NCBI RefSeq assembly: GCF_013778325.1
Contig: NZ_JACEIB010000003.1
Location: 434,001-498,000, forward strand
Source of the DNA: Sphingomonas chungangi
Lineage (GTDB): Bacteria > Pseudomonadota > Alphaproteobacteria > Sphingomonadales > Sphingomonadaceae
DNA length: 64,000 nt
Direction: 5' to 3'
Under the pieces are notes generated by a model, which made no database searches, was not told the origin of the DNA, and worked only from the letters and a program-made list of their open reading frames with translations. This document shows positions 17,001 through 25,802 of this stretch, in pieces. The translations under genes were made by a program, and so were the position numbers. Positions within the stretch are counted from its first letter, which is position 1. Each line of letters starts with the position of its first letter.

Positions 17001-17774
17001 TTACTGGGCGGTCAGGCCGCCGTCGATCACCAGCTCGGTGCCGGTGACGTAATCGGCGTCGTACGACAGCAGGAAGGCGATGCCGGCGGCGATCGCGTCC
17101 GGCCCGGTCGTGCGGCGCAACGGGATCGCGGCGGCGATCGAGGCGGAATCGCCGCTGGCGTCTGCGCGGGCGGTGGCCTGCATGTCCGTCTCGGTCACGC
17201 CGGGATGAACGGTGTTGACCCGGATACCGCGCGGGCCGCCCTCGATCGCCAGCGACTTGGTCATCAGTCGCATGCCGCCCTTGCTCGCCCCGTAGGCGGT
17301 GGTGCGGTTCGATCCGATCAGGCCGCTGATCGACGAGACGTTGACGATCGCGCCGCCGCCCTCGCCAAAATGCGCGAACGCCGCGCGGCAGCCGAGGAAA
17401 CAGCTCGTCAGGTTGACGTCGATCTGGCGCCGCCAGTCGGCGATCGACAATTGCTCGACCAGCGCCAGCACGACGATGCCGGCATTGTTCACCAGGCCGT
17501 CGACCCGCCCGAACGCCCCGGCGGCGGCGCGCATCACCGCCTCCCATCCCGCCTCGTCCGTGACGTCCTGCGCCAGGGCGATCGCGTCCGCGCCCGCCGC
17601 CCGCAAGTCCGCCGCACGCGCCTCGACCGCCGGGCCGTCGATGTCGGTCAGGCAGACGCGCGCGCGCTCGCCGGCAAGGCGTTCGGCGGTGGCGAAGCCG
17701 ATCCCGGCGCGCGAGGCGGCACCGGTGACGATGACGGCGCGCCCCGCGAGGCGATCGGTGGAGGGGTTGCGCAT
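17001..17774 (-). CDS. SDR-family oxidoreductase
   Basis: This 257-residue SDR has an unusual TGAASRAGIG loop, one residue longer than TGxxxGIG, then DID after strand 2 (NAD-type), NNAG, the VSSISG serine and Tyr-Gly-Ala-Ser-Lys, ending YVTGTELVIDGGLTAQ. GGAGACCCG precedes the ATG. It is 13 bp downstream of the IclR gene on the same strand, so it is probably co-transcribed with its regulator. It meets the acyl-CoA ligase tail to tail with a 4-bp gap. Confidence 0.92.
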   Translation of the reverse strand: MRNPSTDRLAGRAVIVTGAASRAGIGFATAERLAGERARVCLTDIDGPAVEARAADLRAAGADAIALAQDVTDEAGWEAVMRAAAGAFGRVDGLVNNAGIVVLALVEQLSIADWRRQIDVNLTSCFLGCRAAFAHFGEGGGAIVNVSSISGLIGSNRTTAYGASKGGMRLMTKSLAIEGGPRGIRVNTVHPGVTETDMQATARADASGDSASIAAAIPLRRTTGPDAIAAGIAFLLSYDADYVTGTELVIDGGLTAQ

Positions 17775-17787
17775 CGGGTCTCCGGGA

Positions 17788-18603
17788 TCAGGGCAGGATT
17801 TCGGCGAGCTGCGCCTGCACGTCGAACAGAGCGGGCAGGATCTCCTCCTGGACGCGCTCGGGCGTGCCGCGCGAGACGTGCAGGCCGACGTTGATCGCCG
17901 CGACAGTGCGGTTCGAGAGGTTGCGGATCGGCACCGCGACCGAGCGCGATCCGATCTCCAGCTCCTGATCGATATAGGCGTAGCCCGCCGCGCGGATGCG
18001 ATCGAGCTCGGCCATCAGGTCGTCGATGCCGGTCAGCGTCCGTTCGGTGAGCTGGGTGCGGTCGCTCGATTCGAGGATGGCGCGCGCGCGGTCGGCGGGT
18101 AGCGCCGCCAGCATCGAGCGCCCCAGCGTCGAGCAGTAAGCGGGCAGGCGGCTGCCGGCGTGGAGCCCGGCGCCGACGATGCGGTTCTGCGCGGAGCGCG
18201 CGATGTAGATCACGTCCTTGCCGTCCAGCACCGCGGCCGAGCAGGATTCCTGCAGCCGGTCCGACAGTTGGTTGAGCGTCGGCTGGATCAGGCGTGGCAG
18301 CGAGGCGGCGAGGTAGGAATGGCCGAGCCGCAGGATGCGCGGCGTCAGCTCGAAATAGCGATCGTCGGCGGCGGCATAGCCGGCTTCGACCAGCGTCAGC
18401 AGGCAGCGGCGCGCGGATGCGCGATCAAGCCCGCTCTGCCGCGCCACCTCGGCAATGGTCAGGCGGTTGCGGCCACGGCCGAACGCCTCGATCACCGAAA
18501 GGCCCTTGGCGAAACCGCCCATACGATCGACGTCACGCAGCGTTCGTCCGCTGGCTGCCTCGTTTTTGTCCGCCATCGCGTTGCCGCTATCGATGTGATC
18601 CAT
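17788..18603 (-). CDS. IclR-family transcriptional regulator (PcaR/PcaU-like)
   Basis: The 271-residue protein has an N-terminal winged helix, FAKGLSVIEAFGRGRNRLTIAEVARQSGLDRASARRCLLTLVEAGYA (about 31-76). An IclR effector domain follows, with the C-terminal SVAVPIRN and VAAINVGLH strands. The layout is that of PcaR/PcaU/PobR proteins, which regulate aromatic acid catabolism and respond to a small-molecule effector. A 17-bp palindrome lies 21-37 bp upstream of its start, fitting autoregulation. Similar GTGCGATWA half-sites occur before the operon starting at 21999 and between 30745 and 31035, so it may control the central part of the island. Confidence 0.92.
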   Translation of the reverse strand: MDHIDSGNAMADKNEAASGRTLRDVDRMGGFAKGLSVIEAFGRGRNRLTIAEVARQSGLDRASARRCLLTLVEAGYAAADDRYFELTPRILRLGHSYLAASLPRLIQPTLNQLSDRLQESCSAAVLDGKDVIYIARSAQNRIVGAGLHAGSRLPAYCSTLGRSMLAALPADRARAILESSDRTQLTERTLTGIDDLMAELDRIRAAGYAYIDQELEIGSRSVAVPIRNLSNRTVAAINVGLHVSRGTPERVQEEILPALFDVQAQLAEILP

Positions 18604-18623
18604 TCGCCCCTCTGGAAATGCTT

Positions 18624-18640
18624 CGTGCGATTATTGCACG
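18624..18640. promoter_or_regulatory. Candidate IclR operator
   Basis: CGTGCGATTATTGCACG is a near-perfect 17-bp palindrome (central base plus one mismatched pair) just upstream of the IclR gene. The half-site GTGCGATWA recurs at 22024-22032 (minus one base) and, inverted, at 30903-30911. Confidence 0.55.
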
Positions 18641-18659
18641 CACCCCGGCCAGCGACCAG

Positions 18660-20261
18660 TCACTTCTCGCCGCGCAGCAGGATGTCGGCGGCGCGCCAGG
18701 CGATCGCCATCACCGGCGCCTGGGTGTTGCCGGCGAGCATGAAGGGGAAGACCGAGGCATCGACCACGCGCAGGCCATCGATGCCGCGTACCTTCAGCGC
18801 GCCGTCGACCACCGATGCCGCGTCCGATCCCATGCGGCAGGTGCCGCAGGCGTGGTAGTTGCCGTAACCGAAGCGGCGATAGGCCTCGAAGATTTCGTCG
18901 TCGCTTGCGAACTGCGCGCCAGGCCGCGTCTCCTCGATCACCATGCCGCCCAGCGGTGCCTGCGCGACGTAGCGGCGTGCGTAGCGCACCAGCATCGGCA
19001 CGCTCGCTTGGTCGCGCTCGTCGGCGGCGTAGCGGGCGGTGATCGTCGGCAGGTCGGCCGGATTGGTCGACCGGATCAGGATGGAGCCGCGCGAATCCGG
19101 CCGCAATTTGTAGACGCAGATGTTGAAGCCGCCGAACGGCTCGACGCGTAGCGATGTCGCGTTGTAATCGAAGCTGTAGGGGGACATGAGCATCTGCCCG
19201 TCGGGGATCGGCTGATCCGGGCTGGTCTTGAACCAGGCGCCCATGTCGTAGGCGCCGCCGGTCATCGGCCCTTTATGCTGCGCGAAATAGCGCAGCACCG
19301 AGCGGACGAGCCGGGCGCCGCGATAGGATGCGTTCTGGGAGAGGGCGTCCGCCACCTTCCACTGCATGACGATGCCGCGATGCTCGGACAGGTTGGCGCC
19401 GATGCCCGGCGCATCATGTACCACGGTTATGCCGAGCGACCGCAGATGCTCGGCCGGGCCGATGCCCGAGCGCTGCAGGATCGCGGGCGAGGCAATCGTG
19501 CCCCCGCAGAGCAGCACCTCGCGCTTCGCGACGTAGCGCACCGTCTCGCCATCCTTCGTGCCCAGCACGGCGACGGCGCGGCCATTCTCGACGGCGATCC
19601 TGTCCACCACCACGCCGGTGACGACGGTGAGGTTGCGCCGCCGCCGCGCGGGGCGGAGGAAGGCGGTTGCGGCGGTCACGCGCCGGCCGCGCCAGATGGT
19701 GCGTGGGGCGTAGCCGATCCGCTCGCCGTCCTGCGGATCGTTGACGTCGGCCTCGCGCTTCAGCCCCAGCGCCTCGCCGGCGGCGATCATCGCCTCGGTC
19801 AGCTTCGTGCGATAGTCGGAGAGCGAGATGCGCAGCGGCCCCTTGCCGCCGCGTACCGGCCCGGCGCCGAGCTGGTGCCCCTCGAGCTCGCGATAGGCCT
19901 TCGCGATATGCTCCCAGCGCCAGTCTTCGCCGGCCAGCCCGGCGAGCTTCTCGTAGTTCGCCGCCTCGCCGTGCACCCACACCATGCCGTTGACGGCGGT
20001 GGAGCCGCCCAGCACGCGCCCGCGCGCCCAGCTTTCGCCGACGTGGTTGGAGACTGCCTCGGGCTCGGTCATGAACGGCCAGAGGTAGCGCGGGTTGAAC
20101 AGGATCTTGCCCAGCCCCTTGGGCATCGTGATGAAGGGGTGGGCATCGCTGCCGCCCGCCTCCACCAGCAGCACCCGCGTCGCTGGATCGGCGGACAGGC
20201 GGTAGGCCAGCACGCAGCCGGCCGCACCCGCGCCGACGATCACATAATCATAGTCGCTCAC
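18660..20261 (-). CDS. GMC-family FAD-dependent alcohol oxidoreductase
   Basis: This 533-residue glucose-methanol-choline oxidoreductase has the dinucleotide motif VIVGAGAAGCVLA at residues 6-18, VEAGGSD, GRVLGGSTAVNGMVW (GMC signature 1) near 85, GGTIASPAILQRSGIG (signature 2) near 256, and the C-terminal YHACGTCRMGSDAASVVD. The catalytic His is present, while the later GNTNAP block reads GNTQAP, an Asn to Gln change. It oxidises a primary or secondary alcohol. The start is set at the GTG at 20261, which overlaps the upstream crotonase stop by 4 bp; an ATG at 20273 is the alternative. It is the last gene of a three-gene overlapping operon. Confidence 0.92.
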   Translation of the reverse strand: MSDYDYVIVGAGAAGCVLAYRLSADPATRVLLVEAGGSDAHPFITMPKGLGKILFNPRYLWPFMTEPEAVSNHVGESWARGRVLGGSTAVNGMVWVHGEAANYEKLAGLAGEDWRWEHIAKAYRELEGHQLGAGPVRGGKGPLRISLSDYRTKLTEAMIAAGEALGLKREADVNDPQDGERIGYAPRTIWRGRRVTAATAFLRPARRRRNLTVVTGVVVDRIAVENGRAVAVLGTKDGETVRYVAKREVLLCGGTIASPAILQRSGIGPAEHLRSLGITVVHDAPGIGANLSEHRGIVMQWKVADALSQNASYRGARLVRSVLRYFAQHKGPMTGGAYDMGAWFKTSPDQPIPDGQMLMSPYSFDYNATSLRVEPFGGFNICVYKLRPDSRGSILIRSTNPADLPTITARYAADERDQASVPMLVRYARRYVAQAPLGGMVIEETRPGAQFASDDEIFEAYRRFGYGNYHACGTCRMGSDAASVVDGALKVRGIDGLRVVDASVFPFMLAGNTQAPVMAIAWRAADILLRGEK

Positions 20262-21031
20262 ATGCGATCCCATTGTTTGCCGATATGCGGAATGCCGCGC
20301 TGTTCATCGAAACGGTGCAGCATGGTGCGCTCGATCACGGCCGCGCCGGCCGCGCGCACCGCGCCGATCTCGCGCAGCATATCGACATGGAGGCGGAAGG
20401 GGAGGGGGTGATCGCCCGCCGTCATCGCGATCGCCTCGGCCAGCTCCAGCGCGCGGGCGATCAGCGTGTCGTGCGCCACCACTTCGTTGATTAGGCACCA
20501 GTCGAGCGCGGTCGCTGCGTCGACGGGGAGGCCGGTCAGCATCATCTGGCGCGCGCGGCGCACGCCGATCGCATCGGTCAGCAGCATGCCCTGGCCCCAG
20601 CGCGGGAACAGGCCGACGCGGCCGTGCGTGTCGGCGAAGCGCGCCCGGTCGGAGGCGATGGCGAACCCGCAGCTCAGCATCATCTCCAGCGCGCCGGTGA
20701 TGCAGGCGCCGTTAATCGCGGCGATCACCGGCTTGGCGACGCGGCGCAATGCGACGCCGGGATTGGGCTCGACCGGCGCGGCGCGCCCGGCGATGGTCTC
20801 GCGCAGATCGACGCCGCCACTGAACGCCGGGTCCGCGCCGGTGAGGACGATGACGGATATCGCCGCATCCGCATCGGCCTCGGCGAGCAGGGCCGCGAAA
20901 TCACGCCGCATTTGGCGGGTCAGCGCGTTACGCGCATCCGGCCGGTTGAGGATCACGACGCGCACCGCGCCGCGATCCGCGATCAGCAGCGGATCGGTGC
21001 GGCCGTCGATCAGGTCGGCGATCATCGTCAT
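20258..21031 (-). CDS. Enoyl-CoA hydratase/isomerase family protein
   Basis: This 257-residue crotonase has FSGGVDLRE (first oxyanion segment, with Phe-Ser in place of Cys-Ala), NGACITGALEMMLSCGFAIAS (second) and ADTHGRVGLFPRWGQGMLL. As in several crotonases of this type, the first catalytic Glu is replaced (T-H-G), while the QMMLTG segment lacks the second Glu. It may be an isomerase, hydrolase or retro-aldol member rather than a hydratase. It starts in an ATGA overlap with the gene upstream and overlaps the GMC gene by 4 bp, so the three are tightly coupled. Confidence 0.9.
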   Translation of the reverse strand: MTMIADLIDGRTDPLLIADRGAVRVVILNRPDARNALTRQMRRDFAALLAEADADAAISVIVLTGADPAFSGGVDLRETIAGRAAPVEPNPGVALRRVAKPVIAAINGACITGALEMMLSCGFAIASDRARFADTHGRVGLFPRWGQGMLLTDAIGVRRARQMMLTGLPVDAATALDWCLINEVVAHDTLIARALELAEAIAMTAGDHPLPFRLHVDMLREIGAVRAAGAAVIERTMLHRFDEQRGIPHIGKQWDRM

Positions 21032-21999
21032 GCCGCCGCCTCCCGCCAGTCGGGGATCGTACAGGCGGCGACATAATCGCGCCGCAGGCGGGCAACGAGT
21101 TCGGCGACGTCAGGGATGTCCGTGATCGTCTCGATCCCCTGTCCGGCGCTCCACAGCTCGCGCCACGGCCGCACGCCCTCGGGCAGATGATCGTGGCGGC
21201 GATGGCCGGGCGAGGCCGGCAGGTCGGCCGGATCGAGGCCGTGGCGGGTGAGCGAGGGGATCAGCCAGTTGGCGTTCACCCCGGTCACGCGGTCGGTGTA
21301 GAGCAGGTCCGCCAGGCCGCCTTCCACCAGCATCGCCTTGTACGCCGCGTCGGCGCGCGCCTCTTGCGTGGCGATGAAGCGGGTGCCGAGATAGGCGAGG
21401 TCCGCGCCCAATATCTCGGCCGCGCGGATTGCGGCGCCGTTCGACACGCTGCCGGCGAAGACGATCGTGCCGTCCCACATCGCGCGCACGCGCGGCAGGA
21501 AGGCGAGCGCGTTGAGCGTGCCAGAATGGCCGCCGCCACCGCTGCCGATGCAGACGAGGCCGTCGACGCTGGCGGAGATCGCCTTTTCGGCGAAGCGCAG
21601 GCTGGTGACGTCGTGGAAGACGATGCCCCCGCGATCGTGAATGGCCTTGGTGAGATCGGTCGGGTTGCCCATCGCGGTGATGAACAGCCGCACGCCGCGC
21701 GCGACGCAGAGATCGAGATCGGCGATCAGTTCGTCGAGCGGGCGGGAATTGATCAGGTTGACCGCGAGCGGGCCGATCGGCGCGCCGGGATGCGCCGCAG
21801 CATGAGCATCGAAATCGCGGCGGAGATCATCGAGCCAGCCGGCGAACTCTTCCGAAGTGCGGGCATTGTGGCGGGGCAGGCCCGCCATGATCCCGGCCTT
21901 GCACGCCGCGCCGACCAGCTCGGGGCCGGACACCGCCATCATCGGCGCACACACCGCAGGCAGGACCATAGCTGATCGCCAATCCGGATGCAGCGCCAT
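21028..21999 (-). CDS. Nitronate-monooxygenase/2-nitropropane-dioxygenase-like FMN protein
   Basis: The 323-residue FMN TIM-barrel opens with LPAVCAPMMAVSGPELVGAACKAGIMAGLP and has GLVCIGSGGGGHSGTLNALAFLP around the conserved His, then FAGSVSNGAAIRAAEILGADLAYLGTRFIAT for phosphate binding. Family members oxidise nitronates, but many in catabolic islands act as flavin-dependent enoyl or dehydrogenation enzymes of unknown substrate. GGAGGAGACGGG precedes the ATG. It is the first gene of the operon with the crotonase and GMC oxidoreductase. A second member is at 44455-45447. Confidence 0.88.
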   Translation of the reverse strand: MALHPDWRSAMVLPAVCAPMMAVSGPELVGAACKAGIMAGLPRHNARTSEEFAGWLDDLRRDFDAHAAAHPGAPIGPLAVNLINSRPLDELIADLDLCVARGVRLFITAMGNPTDLTKAIHDRGGIVFHDVTSLRFAEKAISASVDGLVCIGSGGGGHSGTLNALAFLPRVRAMWDGTIVFAGSVSNGAAIRAAEILGADLAYLGTRFIATQEARADAAYKAMLVEGGLADLLYTDRVTGVNANWLIPSLTRHGLDPADLPASPGHRRHDHLPEGVRPWRELWSAGQGIETITDIPDVAELVARLRRDYVAACTIPDWREAAA

Positions 22000-22014
22000 C
22001 CCGTCTCCTCCGGC

Positions 22015-22031
22015 TATCGCAATGTGCGATA
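22015..22031. promoter_or_regulatory. Inverted repeat with IclR-like half-site
   Basis: TATCGCA-ATG-TGCGATA is a perfect 7-bp dyad with a 3-bp centre, 16 bp upstream of the operon start at 21999. It contains GTGCGATA, the half-site seen upstream of the IclR gene, but in the opposite relative orientation. It also lies upstream of the divergent phosphoesterase. Confidence 0.55.
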
Positions 22032-22094
22032 ACCGCTCGTATGTTGCTATATCGGACTCTTGCGATCGGGCAAGCCCTGCGTCAAGGGGATATC

Positions 22095-22667
22095 ATGCTC
22101 GTCGGGATCGTCTCGGATATTCATTGCCAGGCCGGTGCTCTGGCGGTCGCTCTGGAGCGAATGGGGCCGATCGACCGGCTGTTCGCGCTGGGCGACATCA
22201 TCGACCAGTCGCGCTTCTCGGCGGAGGTCGTGCGGACGCTGCGCGCCCGCGATGCGGTGGTTCTCAGGGGCAATCACGACGAAAGCTTCCTTTGCGGGCC
22301 GGGCGCGGCGGCACGGCGGGCGGCGGTGGCCGAACAGGACGATCTCACCTGGCTCGAAACACGGCCCGATCGGGCCGCGCTGACGCTGGAAGGCAAGCGG
22401 CTGCTGCTCGTCCATTCGACGCCGTGGCCCTCCGATCATGCCTATGTGACGCCCGCGCATCCGCTCTTCCCGCGCTTCGCCGAGGCGGATGCGGATATCG
22501 TCCTCTACGGCCACACGCACGAGCCGGTGGTGCGGCGGCTGGGCGGGATGCTGGTCGTCAATCCGGGCTCGATCGGCCACGGACGGCCGACCGATACCGG
22601 CTTCGTCCGCAGCTTCGCGCTACTCGATCTGCCGAAGGGCGAGGCGCGGATCGTGGATCTGGACTAG
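22095..22667 (+). CDS. Calcineurin-like metallophosphoesterase (YfcE/MJ0936 type)
   Basis: This 190-residue two-metal phosphoesterase has the metal-binding blocks SDIHCQ (8-13), GDIID, GNHDES and GHTHEP in order, and the C-terminal NPGSIGHGRP. Such small enzymes hydrolyse phosphodiesters or phosphomonoesters in vitro, and the true substrate is usually unknown. Start at 22095 follows AAGGGGA. It is the only gene here without an obvious catabolic role. Its last 4 bases overlap the end of the convergent acyl-CoA ligase. Confidence 0.92.
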   Translation: MLVGIVSDIHCQAGALAVALERMGPIDRLFALGDIIDQSRFSAEVVRTLRARDAVVLRGNHDESFLCGPGAAARRAAVAEQDDLTWLETRPDRAALTLEGKRLLLVHSTPWPSDHAYVTPAHPLFPRFAEADADIVLYGHTHEPVVRRLGGMLVVNPGSIGHGRPTDTGFVRSFALLDLPKGEARIVDLD

Positions 22668-24178
22668 CGCACTTTCGGCAACATGCCAGCCGCGTCCTTG
22701 AACTTCTCGCGCAGGATCACCTTCGAGATCTTGCCCGATGCCATGCGCGGCAGCGGCTCGGGCTCGATCGCGACGTAGCGGGGCACCTTGTAGTTGGCGA
22801 GGTGGGCGTTGCAGTGGGCGATGATCGCGTCGATCGTCACCCGCGCGTCGCCGTGCACGACGGCGAGCGGCGTCTCGCCGAACTGGTCGTCTTGGGCCGA
22901 GAGCACCACCACCTCCTCGACGCCAGGCACCTCGGCGATCACGCTCTCCACCTCCATGGCGGAGATGTTGAGGCCGCCGGAGATGATGATGTCCTTGATG
23001 CGATCGATGAAGGTCAGGTTGCCGCGCTCGTCGAGCACGCCCTTGTCGCCGGTGTGGAGCCAGCCGTCGCGGAAGGTCTCGGCGGTGGCCTGCGGGTTGT
23101 TCCAATAGCCTTGCGAGAGCGCGCCGCTGCGGATCAGGATCTCGCCCGCGGTGCCGGCTGGGGCGAAGCCGCCATCCTCGCCGCGGATCGCGAATTCGGT
23201 GAAGATCGCGCCGGGGCCGCATTTCTCGGGCTCGGAGAAGGCGGTCTCGTCGCGCGCCGCCCAGGCGCCGCCGGCCTCGGTGCAGCCGTAGGCGGGACGC
23301 AGCACCACGCCCTTCTCGCGATAGGCCTGCAGGATCGCCGGGTTCACCCGCGCGCCGCTGATCTGCGCGAAGGCGATGGTGGAGAGGTCGGCTGCGGCAA
23401 ACTCCGGTAGCGCCGCGATCCGCTCGAAGAAGATGGTCGAGGCGAGGAAGGTGGTGATCTTCTTCTCTTGTAGCAGCTTCAGTGCCAGTTCCGGCGTGAA
23501 GCGGCTTTGCGTGTAGATCGTGTTGCCGACCGAGAGGAACTGCATCAGCAGCAGCGTGCCCGACGTCGAGCTGTAGGGGCCGGCGGCGAGGATGCTGCCG
23601 CCATTGCCGGTGCGCGGCTCCATGATCGCGAACTCGGCCGCGTAGGTCATGATCGATCGGTGTGAGTAGACCACCCCCTTGGGCGTGCCGGTCGATCCGC
23701 TGGTGCCGATGATGAAGACGGGCTCGTCGGGCTCGGCATGGTGGAGCGTGCTGGGCGCCGGGGCGGTCGCTTCGCGCAGCGGGCGGATGACGTCGAGCGA
23801 GCGCAGCTTGCCGGCCTCGTCACCCAACGCCTCGCGCGCGGTCCCGGCGCGATCGGCGTCGGTGAAGAGCAGCGACGGCGTCACGGTGTCGAGCGATCCG
23901 CGCAGCTCGCGTGCGCTCGAGCGGAAGCTCAAGGGTGCGTGGATGCCGCCCGACAGCATGATCGCGACGATCAGCACCGCATAATCGAGCGTGTTGGCCG
24001 CGCAGATCGACACGCGGTCGCCCGGCCTGATGCCGTCCGCGATCAGCGCGGCGGCGACGCGCGAGGACCAGGCGCTCAAATCGGCGTAGGTCAGTTCCTC
24101 GCCGTCGAAATCCACCGCGACACGGTTCGGATGCTCGCGCACCCACCAGCGGAAAGCGCTCGTGACCGTGAAGCCCAT
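22664..24178 (-). CDS. AMP-dependent acyl-CoA synthetase
   Basis: This 504-residue ligase has IGTSGSTGTPKGVVYSHRS (about 156-174), AYGCTEAGG (near 296), GDKGVLDERGNLTFIDRIKDIIISGG (near 390) and the catalytic lysine region LPRMASGKISKVILR. It forms an acyl-CoA from an acid, ATP and CoA. Its ATG at 24178 is one base beyond the TGA of the thiolase-like gene, so it is the last gene of the P450, DUF35, thiolase-like, ligase operon. Within that operon it would activate the acid formed after P450 hydroxylation. Confidence 0.93.
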   Translation of the reverse strand: MGFTVTSAFRWWVREHPNRVAVDFDGEELTYADLSAWSSRVAAALIADGIRPGDRVSICAANTLDYAVLIVAIMLSGGIHAPLSFRSSARELRGSLDTVTPSLLFTDADRAGTAREALGDEAGKLRSLDVIRPLREATAPAPSTLHHAEPDEPVFIIGTSGSTGTPKGVVYSHRSIMTYAAEFAIMEPRTGNGGSILAAGPYSSTSGTLLLMQFLSVGNTIYTQSRFTPELALKLLQEKKITTFLASTIFFERIAALPEFAAADLSTIAFAQISGARVNPAILQAYREKGVVLRPAYGCTEAGGAWAARDETAFSEPEKCGPGAIFTEFAIRGEDGGFAPAGTAGEILIRSGALSQGYWNNPQATAETFRDGWLHTGDKGVLDERGNLTFIDRIKDIIISGGLNISAMEVESVIAEVPGVEEVVVLSAQDDQFGETPLAVVHGDARVTIDAIIAHCNAHLANYKVPRYVAIEPEPLPRMASGKISKVILREKFKDAAGMLPKVR

Positions 24179-24179
24179 C

Positions 24180-25346
24180 TCAGAGCGTCTCCTCGCTGCC
24201 GAGCAATCCGGTGCTGCTGACGATGTCGCCCGGTCCGCCGGTGACCAGCGACAGCTTCGCGCCCGGCACCTGGTTGACCGAGGTGCCGCGGATCTGGCGC
24301 ACCGCCTCGGGGATCAGGCCCATGCCGTGGATGAAGCCCTCGGCCAGATCGCCGCCCGACGTGTTGATCGGCAGCTTGCCGGTCGGCGCCACGAAATTCT
24401 CGAAGGTGCAGAAGTCGCCCGCTTCTTCCGCCGTGAAGAAGCCGTGGTCGATCATCGATCCGATGCCCATCGACGTCATGTTCATATAGACCTGCGCGAC
24501 ATCGACATCCTTCGGGCCGTAGCCCGATTCCGCCCACATGCGCTGCGCGAGCTCGCGATGGCCGGCGGTGCCGTAATAAGGCCGCCAATTCTCTTCGAGC
24601 GCGCCGCCGCCTTCCATCGTGCCCATCGGCGCGGAGAGGATGTAGGCGGGCTTCTGCTTCAGATCCTTGGCGCGCTCGGCCGAGACGACCAGCACGCAGG
24701 CGGCGCCGTCATTCTCGCGCGAGCAGTCGAACAGGCGATAGGGCTCCGAGACCAGACGGGCATTCTCGTACACAGTCTCGTCCATCTCGGTCATGCGGCC
24801 GTAAGCGCGCGGATTGTTGCGCGCATGGTGGTAGGAGGCCTCCACCGCCGCCCACAAAGCCGAGCGCGGCACGCCGTCATGCTCCATCAGTCGCTGCGCA
24901 CGCAGCGCCAGGATCTGCGCGGGGGATTCGAGGCCGTTGACCAGATATTGCGAGGATGTGTCGTTCTGCGCCACCACGACGCGCAGCCGCTGGCTGTTAT
25001 TCTCCGCCATCGATCGATAGACCGCGACAATCTCGGCCTGGCCCGACAGGATCGCGCCGGTCGCGAGGTTGAGCGTAGCAGGCAGCGCGCCGCCATGGAA
25101 CCAGGCGAGCGAGGCGAAGCGCAGGTTGCGCGTGCCCAGCGCCGGCATCAGCTTGGCCGGGTCGCTCCGCTCGGAGGCGTAGGAGACGAAGCCGTCGATG
25201 TCGCGCACGTCGATGCCGGCATCGTCCGCCGCCGCCGTGATCGCGCGCAGCGCCAGCTTCAGCTCCGGATCCGGCGACGTGCCGCGCTTGTAATAAGGGG
25301 TCTGGCCGATGCCGGCGATGGCCGCGGCGCCGCGAAACTTGCTCAC
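24180..25346 (-). CDS. Thiolase-like lipid-transfer protein (Ltp2-type), no catalytic Cys
   Basis: The 388-residue protein has the thiolase fold (AAIAGIGQTPYYKRG at the start, INTSGGDLAEGFIHGMG and LVTGGPGD at the end) of the SCPx/Ltp group. Where thiolases carry the nucleophilic Cys-Ser it reads AWFHGGALPATLNLATG, so Claisen chemistry is unlikely. Cys-less members such as Ltp2, paired with a DUF35 protein, cleave beta-hydroxyacyl-CoA side chains by retro-aldol reaction in steroid catabolism. A DUF35 gene lies 21 bp upstream, which makes this assignment likely. The start is a GTG at 25346 after GGGAG. Tyrosines in PYYGTAGHRE and YMNMTS may be catalytic. Confidence 0.85.
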   Translation of the reverse strand: MSKFRGAAAIAGIGQTPYYKRGTSPDPELKLALRAITAAADDAGIDVRDIDGFVSYASERSDPAKLMPALGTRNLRFASLAWFHGGALPATLNLATGAILSGQAEIVAVYRSMAENNSQRLRVVVAQNDTSSQYLVNGLESPAQILALRAQRLMEHDGVPRSALWAAVEASYHHARNNPRAYGRMTEMDETVYENARLVSEPYRLFDCSRENDGAACVLVVSAERAKDLKQKPAYILSAPMGTMEGGGALEENWRPYYGTAGHRELAQRMWAESGYGPKDVDVAQVYMNMTSMGIGSMIDHGFFTAEEAGDFCTFENFVAPTGKLPINTSGGDLAEGFIHGMGLIPEAVRQIRGTSVNQVPGAKLSLVTGGPGDIVSSTGLLGSEETL

Positions 25347-25367
25347 ACACTCTCTCCCGGCGCTGGC

Positions 25368-25802
25368 TTAGGAAACGATCGCCCAGGTGACGGACGGATA
25401 ATGCTTGGTCTTGGGCGAGGGCGGCAGGATCGTGCCGCGCACCTTGGCGCCGATCGCGGCCCGGCTGTCGTCGCCGGTCAGCACGCCCATCACGCGCGCG
25501 CCGCCCGCCTGCGGAAGCTCGACCACCAGCGACACGTAGGGCACATCCTCCTTGCGCTCCATCACGCGATCGAAGGCGTACCAGCTGCGCGTCCATGAGA
25601 AGATCGCGCCTTCCAGCGTGACCGGTGTCCACGCGAACTCCCACGATCCGCACTGGCCGCAGCGGAAATGCGCGGGCCAGGTCCAGTGGTCGCACGATGC
25701 GCAGCGCGGCAGGCGGAACTCGCCCTCCTCAAGCCAGCGCCAATATTCATCGTCGGCCTCGATCGCGCCGCTGATCTTGTGCTGCAGGAAGCTGTAGGTC
25801 AC
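25368..25802 (-). CDS. DUF35 OB-fold protein with zinc ribbon
   Basis: The 144-residue protein has an N-terminal helix (ADDEYWRWLEEGEFR), a four-Cys rubredoxin-like zinc knuckle (Cys34, Cys37, Cys48, Cys51) and an OB-fold acyl-CoA-binding half (GAIFSWTRSWYAFDR to KVRGTILPP). These proteins are the partners of thiolase-like enzymes in CoA-dependent C-C bond formation or cleavage. The start is a GTG at 25802 sharing GTGA with the P450 stop; further upstream frame lies inside the P450 gene. It is a stand-alone DUF35, not fused to a MaoC hydratase as in some steroid systems. Confidence 0.92.
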   Translation of the reverse strand: MTYSFLQHKISGAIEADDEYWRWLEEGEFRLPRCASCDHWTWPAHFRCGQCGSWEFAWTPVTLEGAIFSWTRSWYAFDRVMERKEDVPYVSLVVELPQAGGARVMGVLTGDDSRAAIGAKVRGTILPPSPKTKHYPSVTWAIVS